Position numbers and translations under genes: made by a program
The notes under the pieces: model-generated
The model's database searches: none
Seen by the model: only the letters and a program-made list of their open reading frames with translations
What the model was told of the DNA's origin: nothing
Shown here: positions 19,352-28,452 of the stretch, in pieces
Layout of the letters: each line of letters opens with the position of its first letter
Numbering within the stretch: the stretch's first letter is position 1
DNA from: Tautonia rosea
GTDB lineage: Bacteria; Planctomycetota; Planctomycetia; Isosphaerales; Isosphaeraceae
Length of the DNA: 64,000 nucleotides
Assembly: GCF_012958305.1 (NCBI RefSeq)
Contig: NZ_JABBYO010000013.1
Coordinates: 62,001-126,000, forward strand
Direction: 5' to 3'

Positions 19352-20703
19352 CTGACCGTCACGGATATTGGGTGGATGGCTGTCGGCGTGCTGACGTGAT
19401 CCGACAAAACGGCCATGATCCACGGTGCACGGAAGGAGGTGGATCATGGCCGACGGGACCGTGGCGCGGCCCTCGCGAGGGCACCGTACCATCTGTTTGC
19501 CCATCTCGGAAGATTCCAACGCGCACACCGTCGACGATCCGGCAGCGTTCCGCCTGCTACTCGACGAGGCCTTCCGGGCGACCCCGGAGCTATTCCCACC
19601 TGGGTTCGCCCGGGGCTATGAACTGAAGGACGAGCGGACGTCGGCCAAACGGGGGCTGCCGATCCGACGCATCCGCTTGCGGGACGGCGCCGCCTACAGC
19701 GTCCGGCCCTCATTCCTGATGCCCTACATGACGGCCCGCGTCGCGGACGTCGAAGGCCCGCTGTTTCTGCGGACCTTCGGCGTGCCGTTCTGGGAGTTGG
19801 CCAGCGTCTTCGGCCGCAACCCGCTGTTCTGGTATCGGCTGACGTGCGGCCTGGGTCGGTCGAGCATCGTGGTGACCACCGTGCGACGGGCCCGGCTGCC
19901 CGAGCACCTCCTGGCCGACGAGAATCACCAGACGATCGACGGTGAGAAGGTCTACCTGGCCACGACCGTCGGCGGCGGCTGCGTCCTGGACGTCGAGCTG
20001 GCCGCGTCGGCCGGGGCCGCCGCGCTGACGGACGCCTACGGCGTCTTCCAGGCCGAGGCTCGCGACGTCGAGCCGGAGTACACGCCCCGGACGGTGAGCG
20101 TCGACTGCTGGACCGCGACGCATCAGGCGTGGCTGACGCTGTTCCCTCTGGTCGTGCTTCTCCGCTGCTTCCTGCACGGCTGGCTGAACATCCGCAGTCG
20201 GGGCAAGCTGAGCGAGACGTTACGGGAGCTGTCGCAGCGCGTCTGGGAGGCGTACCACGCGCCGTCGCGCCGGAGCTTCGCGCAGCGGCTGAGGCGGCTG
20301 CGCGAATGGGCTCGGCGGCAGGCGATGTCGGCGTGGCTGCAGGAGCAGGTCGAGAAGCTGTGCGGCCGGTCGAAGGAATATGCCAGAGCCGACTCGCACC
20401 CCCACGGGCGTCGCACGAGTAACATGCTCGACCGGATGATGCGCGGGATGAACCGCTACTTCGATCGCGGCCAGCACCTGCATAGCTCGCCTGCCGCCTG
20501 CCGACTCCACGGCCGGGCCTGGGCGCTGCTGGCCAACTATGCCCCCTGGCACCCGGCCGTCGCGCGAGCCAACGCGGGATGGTGATGTCCCGCCGAAAGT
20601 CTCAACGGCCATCGCTACCACGACGACTGGGTCCAGAACCTGCTCATCTCCGCTTCCCTCGGCGGATACCGCTCGGCTACCCCCCAATATCCGTGACGGC
20701 CAG
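19352..20703 (+). mobile_element. Insertion sequence, unassigned DDE family, about 1.35 kb
   Basis: Bounded by inverted repeats: CTGACCGTCACGGATATTGG at 19352 and, inverted, CTGGCCGTCACGGATATTGG ending at 20703 (one mismatch in 20). It contains one transposase gene whose natural stop lies inside the right repeat. No target-site duplication is visible. It sits between the 3' end of the G8 gene and the very last codon of the NodB deacetylase gene (stop at 20705-20707). The family cannot be settled by eye. Confidence 0.8.
19446..20696 (+). pseudogene. Transposase with in-frame TGA
   Basis: The frame starts at ATG 19446, preceded by GGAGG with 6-base spacing. The first open part ends at TGA 20583-20585, after NAGW. 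The same frame then continues with CPAESLNGHRYHDDWVQNLL and further residues up to TGA 20694-20696, which lies in the right inverted repeat. The downstream part is clearly the natural C-terminus, so the internal TGA looks like a C-to-T change in an Arg codon. The body has HQTIDGEKVYLATTVGG, SVDCWTATHQAW, CFLHGWLNI and RTSNMLDRMMRGMNRYFD, consistent with a DDE-type transposase. Probably inactive. Confidence 0.75.
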
Positions 20704-20704
20704 A

Positions 20705-21352
20705 CTAACCTAAGCATTCCACACCAATCGTAAGATCAAACCCTCGCTCCACAAGTTGTGGCAATGCGATCCTGAGCATCTCTGGGGTCTGCTCTGCATC
20801 GTCATGGGATAGAATAATTGTTCGTTCTCGAACCTTTGTGACGAGATTCTTCGCAAGCTGTTCTGGTGAAGCATCACGGAGGTAGCTATATTCGCCCGTA
20901 TCAAGCGTCCATCGAATTGTCCGTAGCTTGCAGTGCATCACGGCAACCAATAGCGGTATCGTCAGCTTACCTTGTGGCGGGCGAAAATAGTCAGGCCGAC
21001 TTCCGGTGACCTCGAAGATCGTCTGCTGGCAACGCTCGATCTCTTCTACACATCCTTGAAAACTAGACTTCACGTTATGCGAGTATGTGTGGTTTCCAAG
21101 CCTGTGTCCCCGCTTTAAAATCTCCACGAGAAGGTTCGGTGCGCGGGGAACCCTGTCTCCGGGCACGAAGAACACCCCTCGGGCGTTCCACCGATCTAGC
21201 AAGTCGAGAACTTGCGGCGTAATATGTGGACATGGTCCGTCGTCAAAGGTTAACAGCGCTGCACCCCGGCCCCTCCTGTTCAGTTTTTGCCGAACAAGCT
21301 GGGGTGGCATAATCGACTTGGCGATTGCCTTCAATGCCTTCATCGTTTCCAT
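20705..21352 (-). CDS. NodB-type polysaccharide deacetylase
   Basis: 215 residues. NodB homology domain: LTFDDGPCPH (motif 1, two Asp), NHTYSHN (motif 2, metal His pair), FRPPQGK (motif 3) and ILSHDD (motif 5 His). It should remove acetyl groups from N-acetylhexosamines in a glycan. No clear signal peptide; the N-terminus is basic with a weak hydrophobic stretch. Distinct from the DUF3473-type enzyme at 12.8 kb. It overlaps the end of the upstream GNAT/CelD gene by 13 bases, so it is co-transcribed. Its stop codon is only 2 bases from the right end of an insertion sequence, so the last residues may have been altered by that insertion. Confidence 0.85.
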   Translation of the reverse strand: METMKALKAIAKSIMPPQLVRQKLNRRGRGAALLTFDDGPCPHITPQVLDLLDRWNARGVFFVPGDRVPRAPNLLVEILKRGHRLGNHTYSHNVKSSFQGCVEEIERCQQTIFEVTGSRPDYFRPPQGKLTIPLLVAVMHCKLRTIRWTLDTGEYSYLRDASPEQLAKNLVTKVRERTIILSHDDAEQTPEMLRIALPQLVERGFDLTIGVECLG

Positions 21353-22941
21353 GTCCTTCGTATGAGCTTCTTCAGCTTGTCCTTCACTCCCACGCGATCG
21401 ACCAAGCTATTGACGCAAGATGTTGTCTTATCAACTAATATCTTTAGACATACAAACAATGCGTGATGAAATGTTATAGGGAAGAAGTAAACGTTTGCAC
21501 AAAGCATGGATCCTGTCGCAAACAGCTCCTTGTGACGCCCCTCTCCCGTACAAAGGTCGTAGAAGCCAAATCGGCCTTTTTCAAATAAGTTCTCAATGAT
21601 CTTATATTGAAGCACCGTCCCAGGAGAGTACTTGCTGAATTCGGGATCATATCCGGTGTGGTCGTACAATACAGCGTTTCCCCCACGAACAGGGCAACAG
21701 TTGTAAGCAACTGGCGTATCCTCAACATAGAGCAGAAAGCCGAGAAATCGTCCTTGTTCGGCGTCTGATTTGACGTGTTCTCGATATTCCATGGCCCTTG
21801 GCAATCCCTGCCCAAGAAGCTGTTGTTGGTAGGATTTTTCGGAGATTGGAAGAGCAGTATCAAAGAACTCATCTATGTCGTCTGGGTGTGAGTATGTCCG
21901 GAACAGTTGCCTTTGCCGATTGGACGACTCCGCTTTCCTGACTTTTCGCATCAGCGTGGACAAGGTTTTTGTGCTAAAACCAACCAGGTAATCCCGGAAT
22001 TCCTGATCAAGGCACACGTAGTAGTGTTGGTATTGTTGAGAAACATACCTGATGTGTCCGCCGACAAGGGAAAACGTAGGAAGACGGCTGTACAAAGGAC
22101 ACGAGTATATGTAGGCAACTTGTCGTCCGGCGTTCTTCAGGGCGGATACAGGAGGGGGTACCTTTCCCATCGTGGGGACTTTGAAAATATCCGGATCACT
22201 GCGTATTCCACGAAACTTCAATGCGCATAGACACACTTCGCCAAGCGTAAATGGGAGGAGGATACGCTCGGGGTTCCAGGATAACGAGTCGCTATCATTC
22301 GCCTGCACGGCGCACTCAATATCCTTGGAAATATAGATCATTGATTCATCAGTTTTCACCAGAGACCACTCATGCTTAATGTGAAACTTGATGCTTGCGA
22401 CATTGCCCTGCGAGATTACAGCATCGACGCGTCTAACTCCACACTTTCCGAGTGACTCGATGTGGGCTAGCTGCAATTGGGACCCCAACCCGACTTGTCG
22501 ATGTTGCTCTACAACGGTGATGTCGATGTGCCTTGCAATCGATGTAGAACTAGATCCCCAAGCGACGGTGGAACAGCGCGGCCAATCCATTTGGCCGTTT
22601 TGACCAAGTCCGCTCGCTGTAGGGCTACAGGCTTCCCGTTTCCCACGATTGTTGGCACGAGCACTTAGGCGACCAAACACTATTCGGGCACCCAATAACG
22701 GATGGCGGAGGATGAACCTCCGCCAGTACGATCGAGAGTCTATGACTGCGATTGACCAACCAATGATCTCACCGCCCAAATCAGCAAGAATTATGTTAAC
22801 ACAATTGCATATAAATGAATCTTTAACCACGGCAGTCAGAAAGCCGATGTCACCAAGACCTACCATCGTAATGCCATGCTGCATCAGCAACGCACTCAAT
22901 GACTCTACATCCGCCAAAGTTGGTTTACGGAACACTACCAT
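21340..22941 (-). CDS. Two-domain acyltransferase: GNAT fused to FemAB/CelD-like domain
   Basis: 533 residues. The N-terminal half (about 1-190) looks like a GNAT acetyltransferase, with VVEQHRQVGLGSQLQLAHIE as its acetyl-CoA loop. The C-terminal half (about 270-500) resembles the Acetyltransf_6/BioF2-like family often called CelD (STLMRKVRKAESS, FLGFLLYVEDTPVAYNCC, GTVLQYKIIENLFEKG, FYDLCTGEGRHKELFA). Such proteins in exopolysaccharide loci are thought to transfer acyl or aminoacyl groups to sugars or lipid-linked glycans. No membrane segment. It is upstream of and overlaps the NodB gene. The DNA is less G+C rich than most of the locus, hinting at acquisition. Confidence 0.75.
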   Translation of the reverse strand: MVVFRKPTLADVESLSALLMQHGITMVGLGDIGFLTAVVKDSFICNCVNIILADLGGEIIGWSIAVIDSRSYWRRFILRHPLLGARIVFGRLSARANNRGKREACSPTASGLGQNGQMDWPRCSTVAWGSSSTSIARHIDITVVEQHRQVGLGSQLQLAHIESLGKCGVRRVDAVISQGNVASIKFHIKHEWSLVKTDESMIYISKDIECAVQANDSDSLSWNPERILLPFTLGEVCLCALKFRGIRSDPDIFKVPTMGKVPPPVSALKNAGRQVAYIYSCPLYSRLPTFSLVGGHIRYVSQQYQHYYVCLDQEFRDYLVGFSTKTLSTLMRKVRKAESSNRQRQLFRTYSHPDDIDEFFDTALPISEKSYQQQLLGQGLPRAMEYREHVKSDAEQGRFLGFLLYVEDTPVAYNCCPVRGGNAVLYDHTGYDPEFSKYSPGTVLQYKIIENLFEKGRFGFYDLCTGEGRHKELFATGSMLCANVYFFPITFHHALFVCLKILVDKTTSCVNSLVDRVGVKDKLKKLIRRTWKR

Positions 22942-23343
22942 TGGGGCGACTGCCGATTCTCAGGGTACCCGTCGTGATTGGTTTGCTTACACGATCCCAC
23001 TCAGTTCATTTGCTCAAGTGTGGTCTCGCCAGATCAGCCAATACCCGCAATCAACGCTATTGTGCGCTAAGGTTTTGAACCCTTGACGTACTGCCTGGGC
23101 GAGTTTAACTCGTCGCACGAGAAGCTGCCCCACGACTCTCGATTGCGCGTTGTCCAGAATTTGCTCGTGGCTGTCGGAACCGATCTGCGAAACTCCTCCG
23201 ACTCGGAGGCGAATGAAGGAACTAGCCCTCAAACAAGCGTAATCCCTGTCCTGTTTGGATCCAATAGCTCGAAAGCCCCCCGGAAATGCTGAACAATCGA
23301 GGTAGTTGACGACCCTCGCCTGTTCGCAACGGGAGGCTTTCGA

Positions 23344-23421
23344 GTGAACGCTAGTCTCCGACGCTCGCTCGCCCGACGCAACCGGCGAATCGCCCGCCGC
23401 CTGGAGCACCGCCTCGGCGTC
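23344..23421 (+). pseudogene. N-terminal fragment of IS1380-like transposase
   Basis: GTG at 23344, preceded by GGGAGG, starts NASLRRSLARRNRRIARRLE, the basic N-terminus usual for this transposase type. It is cut off by the left end of the IS3 at 23422. Confidence 0.55.
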
Positions 23422-23485
23422 TGGACTTTCCCACGGATGGCGGGCGCCGGGTTAGGAGCGTAATCTCGAACCCAGGAGTCCACCG

Positions 23486-23781
23486 ATGCCGACGACACGA
23501 CGTACATTCACCCCCGAGTTCAAGGCCGAGGCCGTCAAGCTCGTCACGGAGCAGGGACGCAGCTTCGTCGAGGTCGCCCGCGATCTCGACCTGGGCGAGA
23601 GCCTGCTGCGGGACTGGAAGCGGGCCCTGGCCACCCAGGGGGACGAGGCGTTCCCCGGCACGGGGAATCTGCCCCCCGTCGAGGAGGAACTCCGACGGCT
23701 GCGGGCCGAGAACCAGCGGCTACGGGCCGAGCGGGAGATTTAAAAAAAGCGACGGCCTTCTTCGCGAGGGAGTCGTCGTGA
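23486..23781 (+). pseudogene. IS3 OrfA, frameshifted near its end
   Basis: Helix-turn-helix protein of the IS3 family: TRRTFTPEFKAEAVKLVTEQ, then SLLRDWKRAL and a leucine-zipper-like EELRRLRAENQRLRAEREI. In frame it stops at TAA 23741-23743. One base after ATT seems to be missing: adding it restores LKKATAFFARESS, the usual IS3 ending, which stops at 23779-23781 and overlaps OrfB's GTG by 4 bases. Confidence 0.7.
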
Positions 23782-24669
23782 GGAATCAGTTCATCGAGGC
23801 CCATCGCGAGCGTTGGTCGATTCGGTTGATGTGCGAGGTGCTGGACGTCTCCCCCAGCGGCTTCAATGACTGGCGTGGGCGGCCGCCGAGCGTCGGCCAG
23901 CAGCGACGCGACGCCCTGGTCGCCGGGATCGAGGCGATCCATCGCGAGGTCAAGGCCCGCGACGGCAGCCCGCGGATGCATGCCGAGCTACTCGTTCGGG
24001 GCGAATCCTGCAGCGTCAACACGGTGGCTAAGCTGATGCGTCGGCACGGCATCGCCGCGAAGACGAAGCGGAAGTTCCGGTGCACCACCGATTCGAACCT
24101 CAACCGCCATATGCCTGAGAATGGGTTGAATCGTTAGTTCGAATCGGAGGCCCCGGTTCAGGCCTGGGCAACCGACATCACGTACGGCGCGACCGGCGAG
24201 GGCTGGCTGTCTCTGGCGGCGGTGGAGGATCTGGACTCGCGGCGGATCGTGGGCTGGTCGATGTCGGAACGGATCGACAGTCGCCTGGTCGTCGATGCCC
24301 TGGAGATGGCGATCGTGCGACGGCTGCCCGGCTCCGACCTGGTGGCCCACTCGGATCGTGGCATCCAGTACGCCAGCGAGCATTACCAGCGAATCCTGGC
24401 CGGCCACGGGATCGCCTGCAGCATGAGCCGCCGGGGGAATTGCTGGGACAACGCCCCGATGGAGAGCTTCTTCGCCTCGTTGAAGAAAGAGCTGATCCAT
24501 CATGAGGACTACGCCACGAGAGAGGAGGCCAAGGCGAGCATCTTTGAGTACATTGAAGTGTTCTATAACCGCGTCCGAAGGCATTTTTCCCTGGGGTACC
24601 AGTCCCCCAACGAGTTCGAGCGGGCCGGATCACCGTTAACTCCGCGCTCGCCATTCGTGGGGAAGTCCA
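23778..24669 (+). pseudogene. IS3 OrfB integrase-type transposase with internal TAG
   Basis: GTG start at 23778 (FIEAHRERWSIRLMCEVLDV). The frame is cut by TAG at 24135-24137 in the stretch NR-stop-FESEAP, where homologues have Gln (CAG), then continues with the complete DDE domain: WATDITY, VAHSDRGIQY and MESFFASLKKE. The frame runs on past the right inverted repeat, so the natural C-terminal stop is also lost. Inactive. Confidence 0.8.
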
Positions 24670-24796
24670 GATCCAGGTGCCCTGCCAGATCGTGCGGGGA
24701 GCCCGGCGGATCGTGTATCGGTTGCTGTCGTGGAACCCGTGGCAGGGCGTGTTCCTGCGGCTGGTGGAGCGGCTGCACGGCCGCCGACTGTGCTGA
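24670..24796 (+). pseudogene. C-terminal fragment of IS1380-like transposase
   Basis: Directly after the IS3 right end the DNA reads QVPCQIVRGARRIVYRLLSW followed by NPWQGVFLRLVERL and a TGA at 24794-24796. I recognise this as the C-terminus typical of IS1380-family transposases. The 200 bases up to the right inverted repeat contain no gene. Confidence 0.6.
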
Positions 24797-25038
24797 CCCG
24801 GCGGTCAACCGAAGCCGGAGTCCGGATGCTCCGGTCCGCAAGGGCTCCGAGGCGAAGAGAGGCGGTGTGGCCTTGGACGACCGAGATCGTGGGCAGCGGA
24901 GCGGGTGGGGGGACCCGGCCCGTGGAAGCTCCGTACTCATCCAAGGCCGAGATGAACCGAGAAGGGCGGCTCACATCACGCTTGTTTTGGGACTAGCTCG
25001 GTGCAGCGCCGCATCGCCCAAGGTGACCTCGGCCCCTA

Positions 25039-26141
25039 TTGACCTTCAGGTTGCAAGATTCTTGTCTAGAAAGGGGAGTTTCGAGCCGCTCCCGAGCGAT
25101 CGGATCATTCCCGGTTCCTCTACGAGTTTGCTCAGCTGACCGCGGACGACCCGATCGAGATGCCACACGTGCCGGAGGACGAAGTTTGCCATCCGCCCGT
25201 GTTTCACGTGGCTCCAGATCAGCTCGACCGGGTTTAGATCCGGGGCGTCGCCCGGCAGCCGCTCCAGATGCAGCTGCGGGAAGCGTACCAGCAGTTCCCG
25301 AATCAGCGGGCTCTTATAATTGCTCCCGCCGTCCCAGATCACGATCACCTTCCCCCCCAGGTGCCGGAGCAACTCCCTCAGGAAGGCCGCCACCGCGGCC
25401 GCGTCGAGGTAATGCTCCGGATCAGTCCACCTATAGACAGGCCGAGCCGGCGGCGCCGCGGGGCCACCGAGATGGCCGCGATGGTCGAGACCTTGTCGCG
25501 GTGTCGGCCGAAGCCGGTCAGCACGGGCGTCCGACCCCGGGCTGCCCAGGTCCGGAGGACCAGCGGGTTGAGGAAGAAGCCGCTCTCGTCGATCAGGACC
25601 ACGTGTGCCCCCTCGTCCCGCGCCTTTTTTTGATGCGCGGCCAGTCCTCGGCCACCCAGTGGGCGATGGCCGGCTCGTCCCGCTCCACCGCCCGCACTTC
25701 CGGCTTCTGCGGGCGGAGGCCACGGCTGGTGAGCCATTCGACCAGATAGTTGGAGTTGAACCGGATGCCGAAGCGTTTCTCGATGACCTCGGCCAGCCGC
25801 CGCGTCGTCCACAGGTCGGTGGCGTAGCCGAAGGCCTTGAGGCTCTTCTCCAGCCAGGAGAGGACCGAACGCTCCTGCCGTCTGGTGAGCTTGGGCCGGG
25901 AGCCGGGGCGGGGCCTTCAGCCCGTCCTCGTCAGCGACGCGGTAGGCGGCCACCCAGTTGGAGCCGGCCTTGGTCGAGACGCTGAGGAAGCCGGCCACGT
26001 CCTTCTGCGTCCCGCCCCCATTGACCCGCGTGACGGCCAGGCGACGCCGGGTCTCCAGGTCGAATGCCGATGTGTTTCTTACCCCCAGAGGTTACCATCA
26101 GGGCGAAGGACATCGCAAGAACCTTGCAACCTGAAGGTCAA
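25039..26141 (-). mobile_element. IS630-family insertion sequence, flanked by TA
   Basis: Inverted repeats of 26 bp (TTGACCTTCAGGTTGCAAG at 25039 onward and its complement ending at 26141; one mismatch) are flanked by TA at 25037-25038 and 26142-26143, the TA target duplication of IS630/Tc1-type elements. About 1.1 kb, one transposase gene, now broken. Confidence 0.9.
25046..26110 (-). pseudogene. IS630 transposase, multiple frameshifts
   Basis: Pieces of one protein are spread over several frames. The helix-turn-helix part (VAGFLSVSTKAGSNWVAAYR) and the first catalytic Asp (HVVLIDESGFFLNPLVLRTW) lie in one frame at 25.4-26.0 kb. The second Asp (GKVIVIWDGGSNYKSP) and the Glu (DLNPVELIWSHVKHG) lie in another frame at 25.1-25.45 kb. 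The middle domain is scrambled. At least three frame changes are needed to rebuild it. Confidence 0.85.
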
Positions 26142-26218
26142 TAAGTATGGCATCTGGATTATGAGCTTCATGTCATGTTCTTCAAATCATTCAATGCGAT
26201 GTTATAAAATTCGTAGAT

Positions 26219-27289
26219 CTATGGAACACCCCGGACGATGAAAGGGCCGATGCCTCTGGTAAGCCAGACTGGGAGGCGTCTCCAGGCACTGATAAAGAGG
26301 CGATAGCGGGGGTGGTCCGGGTGGATGGAAGTGGATTCACCGGTGTTCGAGTAGAACTGCCACGAGGCGGAGATGGGGGTCGCCCCCCACTGAGACTTGA
26401 ACTTGTAAGTCGGCCCGTCGGGGGTTGAGCGGCCGAAATCGAAGACACCTTGGCCGAGCTGGACGGCACGTTCGAGCAAGTTCCAGTACATCATCATGTT
26501 GGCGCAAGTTGACTTGTAGGGTCGAAGGGAACTGGCGCTGGGGACCTCGGTGATGTTCCGGCCGTGGATGAGGAGGGCGGAGGCGATGGGCCTGGTGTCG
26601 AGGCGGACGACGCAGATCTCGGAACGATCGGGGAACTGGCGGAGGATGCCGCGGAAGAGGGAACGGCCGTAGACGGGGGTGCCGAGGTCGCGCATGTTGC
26701 GGCTGAAGACGTCGTAGAAGGCGGGAAGGAGTTCCTCGCCACCCCAGGAAACGGTGAGCTGGTTCTTCTGGCCTTTGCGCACCTGATTCCGGACGGAGGG
26801 TTTGAGCTGTTTCCAGAGTTCTTCGGAGGTGGAAGGTAGGGGTAAGCGCATGTGAACCTTATGGCCGGTCCTCGTGGTGAGGCGAGGGTGCTCGAGGGCT
26901 TGCTCGTGGCGGAGTTCGAGGTGTCGAACGTTGAGGTGATCGGACAGTTCGATGGCGCGATCGATCAATTGAACAGCGATGTCTTCGTCGTCGGCCATGG
27001 CTCCGCCGTAGTTGAGGTACGGGAGGCCGACAAGGTAGCGACCGAAGAGCACGCTGCGCACGAATGCCAGGGGAAGCAGGCCACGCGTCTCGTCTCCCTC
27101 GGTGGCTTCAATCCAGTAGGGAATGTGGCGCAAGCCGGTTGAGAGCACCGAGGGCCAGGCGGGGTGGTAGCTAAGTGGCAACGGACCTCGGCGCGCGACA
27201 AAGGATTCCCAGCGAGGAAGATGCGCCTCAACATTTTCGTCGGGGCCGAAAAGGCGGATCGCAATCATCGGGAGAGTGCGGGTACTCAT
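26219..27289 (-). CDS. FemAB-family protein, exosortase/PEP-CTERM locus type
   Basis: 356 residues, GNAT-like aminoacyltransferase fold. The features match the FemAB-like proteins found in XrtA/PEP-CTERM exopolysaccharide loci: GLPYLNYGGAMADDE early in the protein, KPSVRNQVRKGQKNQLTV mid-protein, ITEVPSASSLRPYKSTCANM, and the C-terminal GVFDFGRSTPDGPTYKFKSQ signature. Likely transfers an amino acid or acyl group to a lipid-linked sugar; the real substrate is unknown even for characterised loci. No signal peptide. Its ATG overlaps the TGA of the upstream GT4 gene by 4 bases... in transcription order it precedes that gene's neighbour IS630 and follows the GT4 gene at 27286. It is the last intact gene before the IS cluster. 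Confidence 0.87.
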   Translation of the reverse strand: MSTRTLPMIAIRLFGPDENVEAHLPRWESFVARRGPLPLSYHPAWPSVLSTGLRHIPYWIEATEGDETRGLLPLAFVRSVLFGRYLVGLPYLNYGGAMADDEDIAVQLIDRAIELSDHLNVRHLELRHEQALEHPRLTTRTGHKVHMRLPLPSTSEELWKQLKPSVRNQVRKGQKNQLTVSWGGEELLPAFYDVFSRNMRDLGTPVYGRSLFRGILRQFPDRSEICVVRLDTRPIASALLIHGRNITEVPSASSLRPYKSTCANMMMYWNLLERAVQLGQGVFDFGRSTPDGPTYKFKSQWGATPISASWQFYSNTGESTSIHPDHPRYRLFISAWRRLPVWLTRGIGPFIVRGVP

Positions 27290-28452
27290 GACGTGGTTGG
27301 CTCCGGCCGGGGAGTGGCGCGATCCATCAGGTCGTCGTAGATCGAGCGGATCCGAGCCATACGCGTTTCGAAGCTGAAATGATTTCGGATCACGTCGAGC
27401 CCTTCGCGAGCAAGTGCTTGCCGTAGATCCGGGTCGGTCGCCAGTCGAGCGATGGAGGAGGCGAGCGATTCGGAAGAGCCCGATTCGACCAGCAGTCCGG
27501 ATCGGCCATCATTGACCAGGCGGGGGATTCCGGCAACTCGTGTGGAGACCACGGGGACCCCGGAGGCCATGGCTTCGAGCAGGACGTTAGGCAACCCCTC
27601 GCGCAAGCTGCTGAGGACAAAGAGATCGAGGGCCTGATAAAAGGGGATGAGGTCCGACTGGTAGCCGAGCAGTCGGACCCGATCTGATCGGCCAAGTTGG
27701 TGAATCAATTCATGGAGATCGGAACACCTTCTGCCTTCCCCAGCGATATGAAGTTCGAGATCCATTCCCTTCGCAAGGAGACGATCAATGGCTCGGATTA
27801 ACAAGCCGAAGCCTTTCTCATCGGAAAGTCTCCCAGCGGCACCAATCAAGATACGGTTCGGAGGAACCCCAATTGCACGCTTTGCATCGTCGACAGTAAG
27901 CGTCCGATCATACTGAGTCGCGTCGATCGCGTTGTCGACCAGAAGACATCGTTCCTCGGGAACACCGAACTTGAGACAACGATTTCGAAGATCCTCAGAC
28001 ACACAGAGTACCCGCTCATAGCGAGGCAATGTGATGCGGTCCGTCGCGTAATAGATCGGTGTTCGCCAAGTCCGCTCGACCCAACCATGGACAGTGGTCA
28101 CCAATCGCATAGGCCAGCGCCGTTGCAATAGAAGTCCGAAGACATTGCTCTTATAATCGTGCGCATGCCAAATTTTTACGTCATTCTTGATACAAATTTC
28201 TAACAAGAACTTGATTACTTTTCGATCGAATGGCCCGCGGTCGTCAACAGGAAGTAAGGTTGCTCCAAGGGTCTCCGCACGCTGAATCAACCGCTCGAAC
28301 CCGAGATCTCCAGGAGGGCGCATGTAAGCACAGAGCATCTCATAGCCGGCTGGCTTAAGGAATCGTGGAGAATTGAGGATGGTTTTCTCAGGGCCGCCCC
28401 CAGCACCTGTGACCACTCGGGCGTCAAGAACAACTATTGGATCAAGGTTCAT
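27286..28452 (-). CDS. GT4-family glycosyltransferase
   Basis: 388 residues, GT-B fold. N-terminal acceptor domain with GAGGGPEKTILN and a conserved WHAHDYKSN; C-terminal nucleotide-sugar domain with IGAAGRLSDEKGFGLLI and the E-x7-E element REGLPNVLLEAMASGVPVVS. Retaining transferase that should add one sugar to a growing lipid-linked glycan on the cytoplasmic face. ATGA overlaps at both ends (with the GT at 28449 and with FemAB at 27289) place it in one transcription unit. The similar trio here and trio at 41.4-45 kb suggest a repeat unit of at least six sugars. Donor and acceptor cannot be read from sequence. Confidence 0.9.
   Translation of the reverse strand: MNLDPIVVLDARVVTGAGGGPEKTILNSPRFLKPAGYEMLCAYMRPPGDLGFERLIQRAETLGATLLPVDDRGPFDRKVIKFLLEICIKNDVKIWHAHDYKSNVFGLLLQRRWPMRLVTTVHGWVERTWRTPIYYATDRITLPRYERVLCVSEDLRNRCLKFGVPEERCLLVDNAIDATQYDRTLTVDDAKRAIGVPPNRILIGAAGRLSDEKGFGLLIRAIDRLLAKGMDLELHIAGEGRRCSDLHELIHQLGRSDRVRLLGYQSDLIPFYQALDLFVLSSLREGLPNVLLEAMASGVPVVSTRVAGIPRLVNDGRSGLLVESGSSESLASSIARLATDPDLRQALAREGLDVIRNHFSFETRMARIRSIYDDLMDRATPRPEPTTS

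Larger units (their letters stand above)
23422..24669 (+). mobile_element. IS3-family insertion sequence (first copy)
   Basis: 1248 bp, the normal IS3 size. Inverted repeats of about 35 bp begin TGGACTTTCCCACGGATGGC at 23422 and, inverted from 24669, TGGACTTCCCCACGAATGGC. It carries OrfA and OrfB, both damaged. No matching short duplication flanks it, so DNA next to it was probably deleted after insertion into the IS1380 element. Confidence 0.85.
23222..24996. mobile_element. IS1380-like element remnant, with an IS3 nested inside
   Basis: Imperfect inverted repeats (CCCTCAAACAAGCGTAAT from 23226; inverted TCCCAAAACAAGCGTGAT ending at 24992) are flanked on both sides by CTAG (23222-23225 and 24993-24996), a 4-bp target duplication as expected for IS1380. 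Only the first 26 and last 42 or so codons of a transposase remain, separated by a complete IS3. Most of the transposase has been deleted. Family assignment rests on my recognition of the C-terminal sequence. Confidence 0.65.

Noticed and set aside
19344-20711. Target-site duplication for the unassigned DDE element
   Set aside because: Flanks AAAGTG and ACTAAC do not match at any reasonable choice of element ends.
24222-25139. A 305-residue protein starting inside IS3 OrfB and running past its end
   Set aside because: It is the OrfB DDE domain after the internal stop, running by chance through the inverted repeat into IS1380 remnants.
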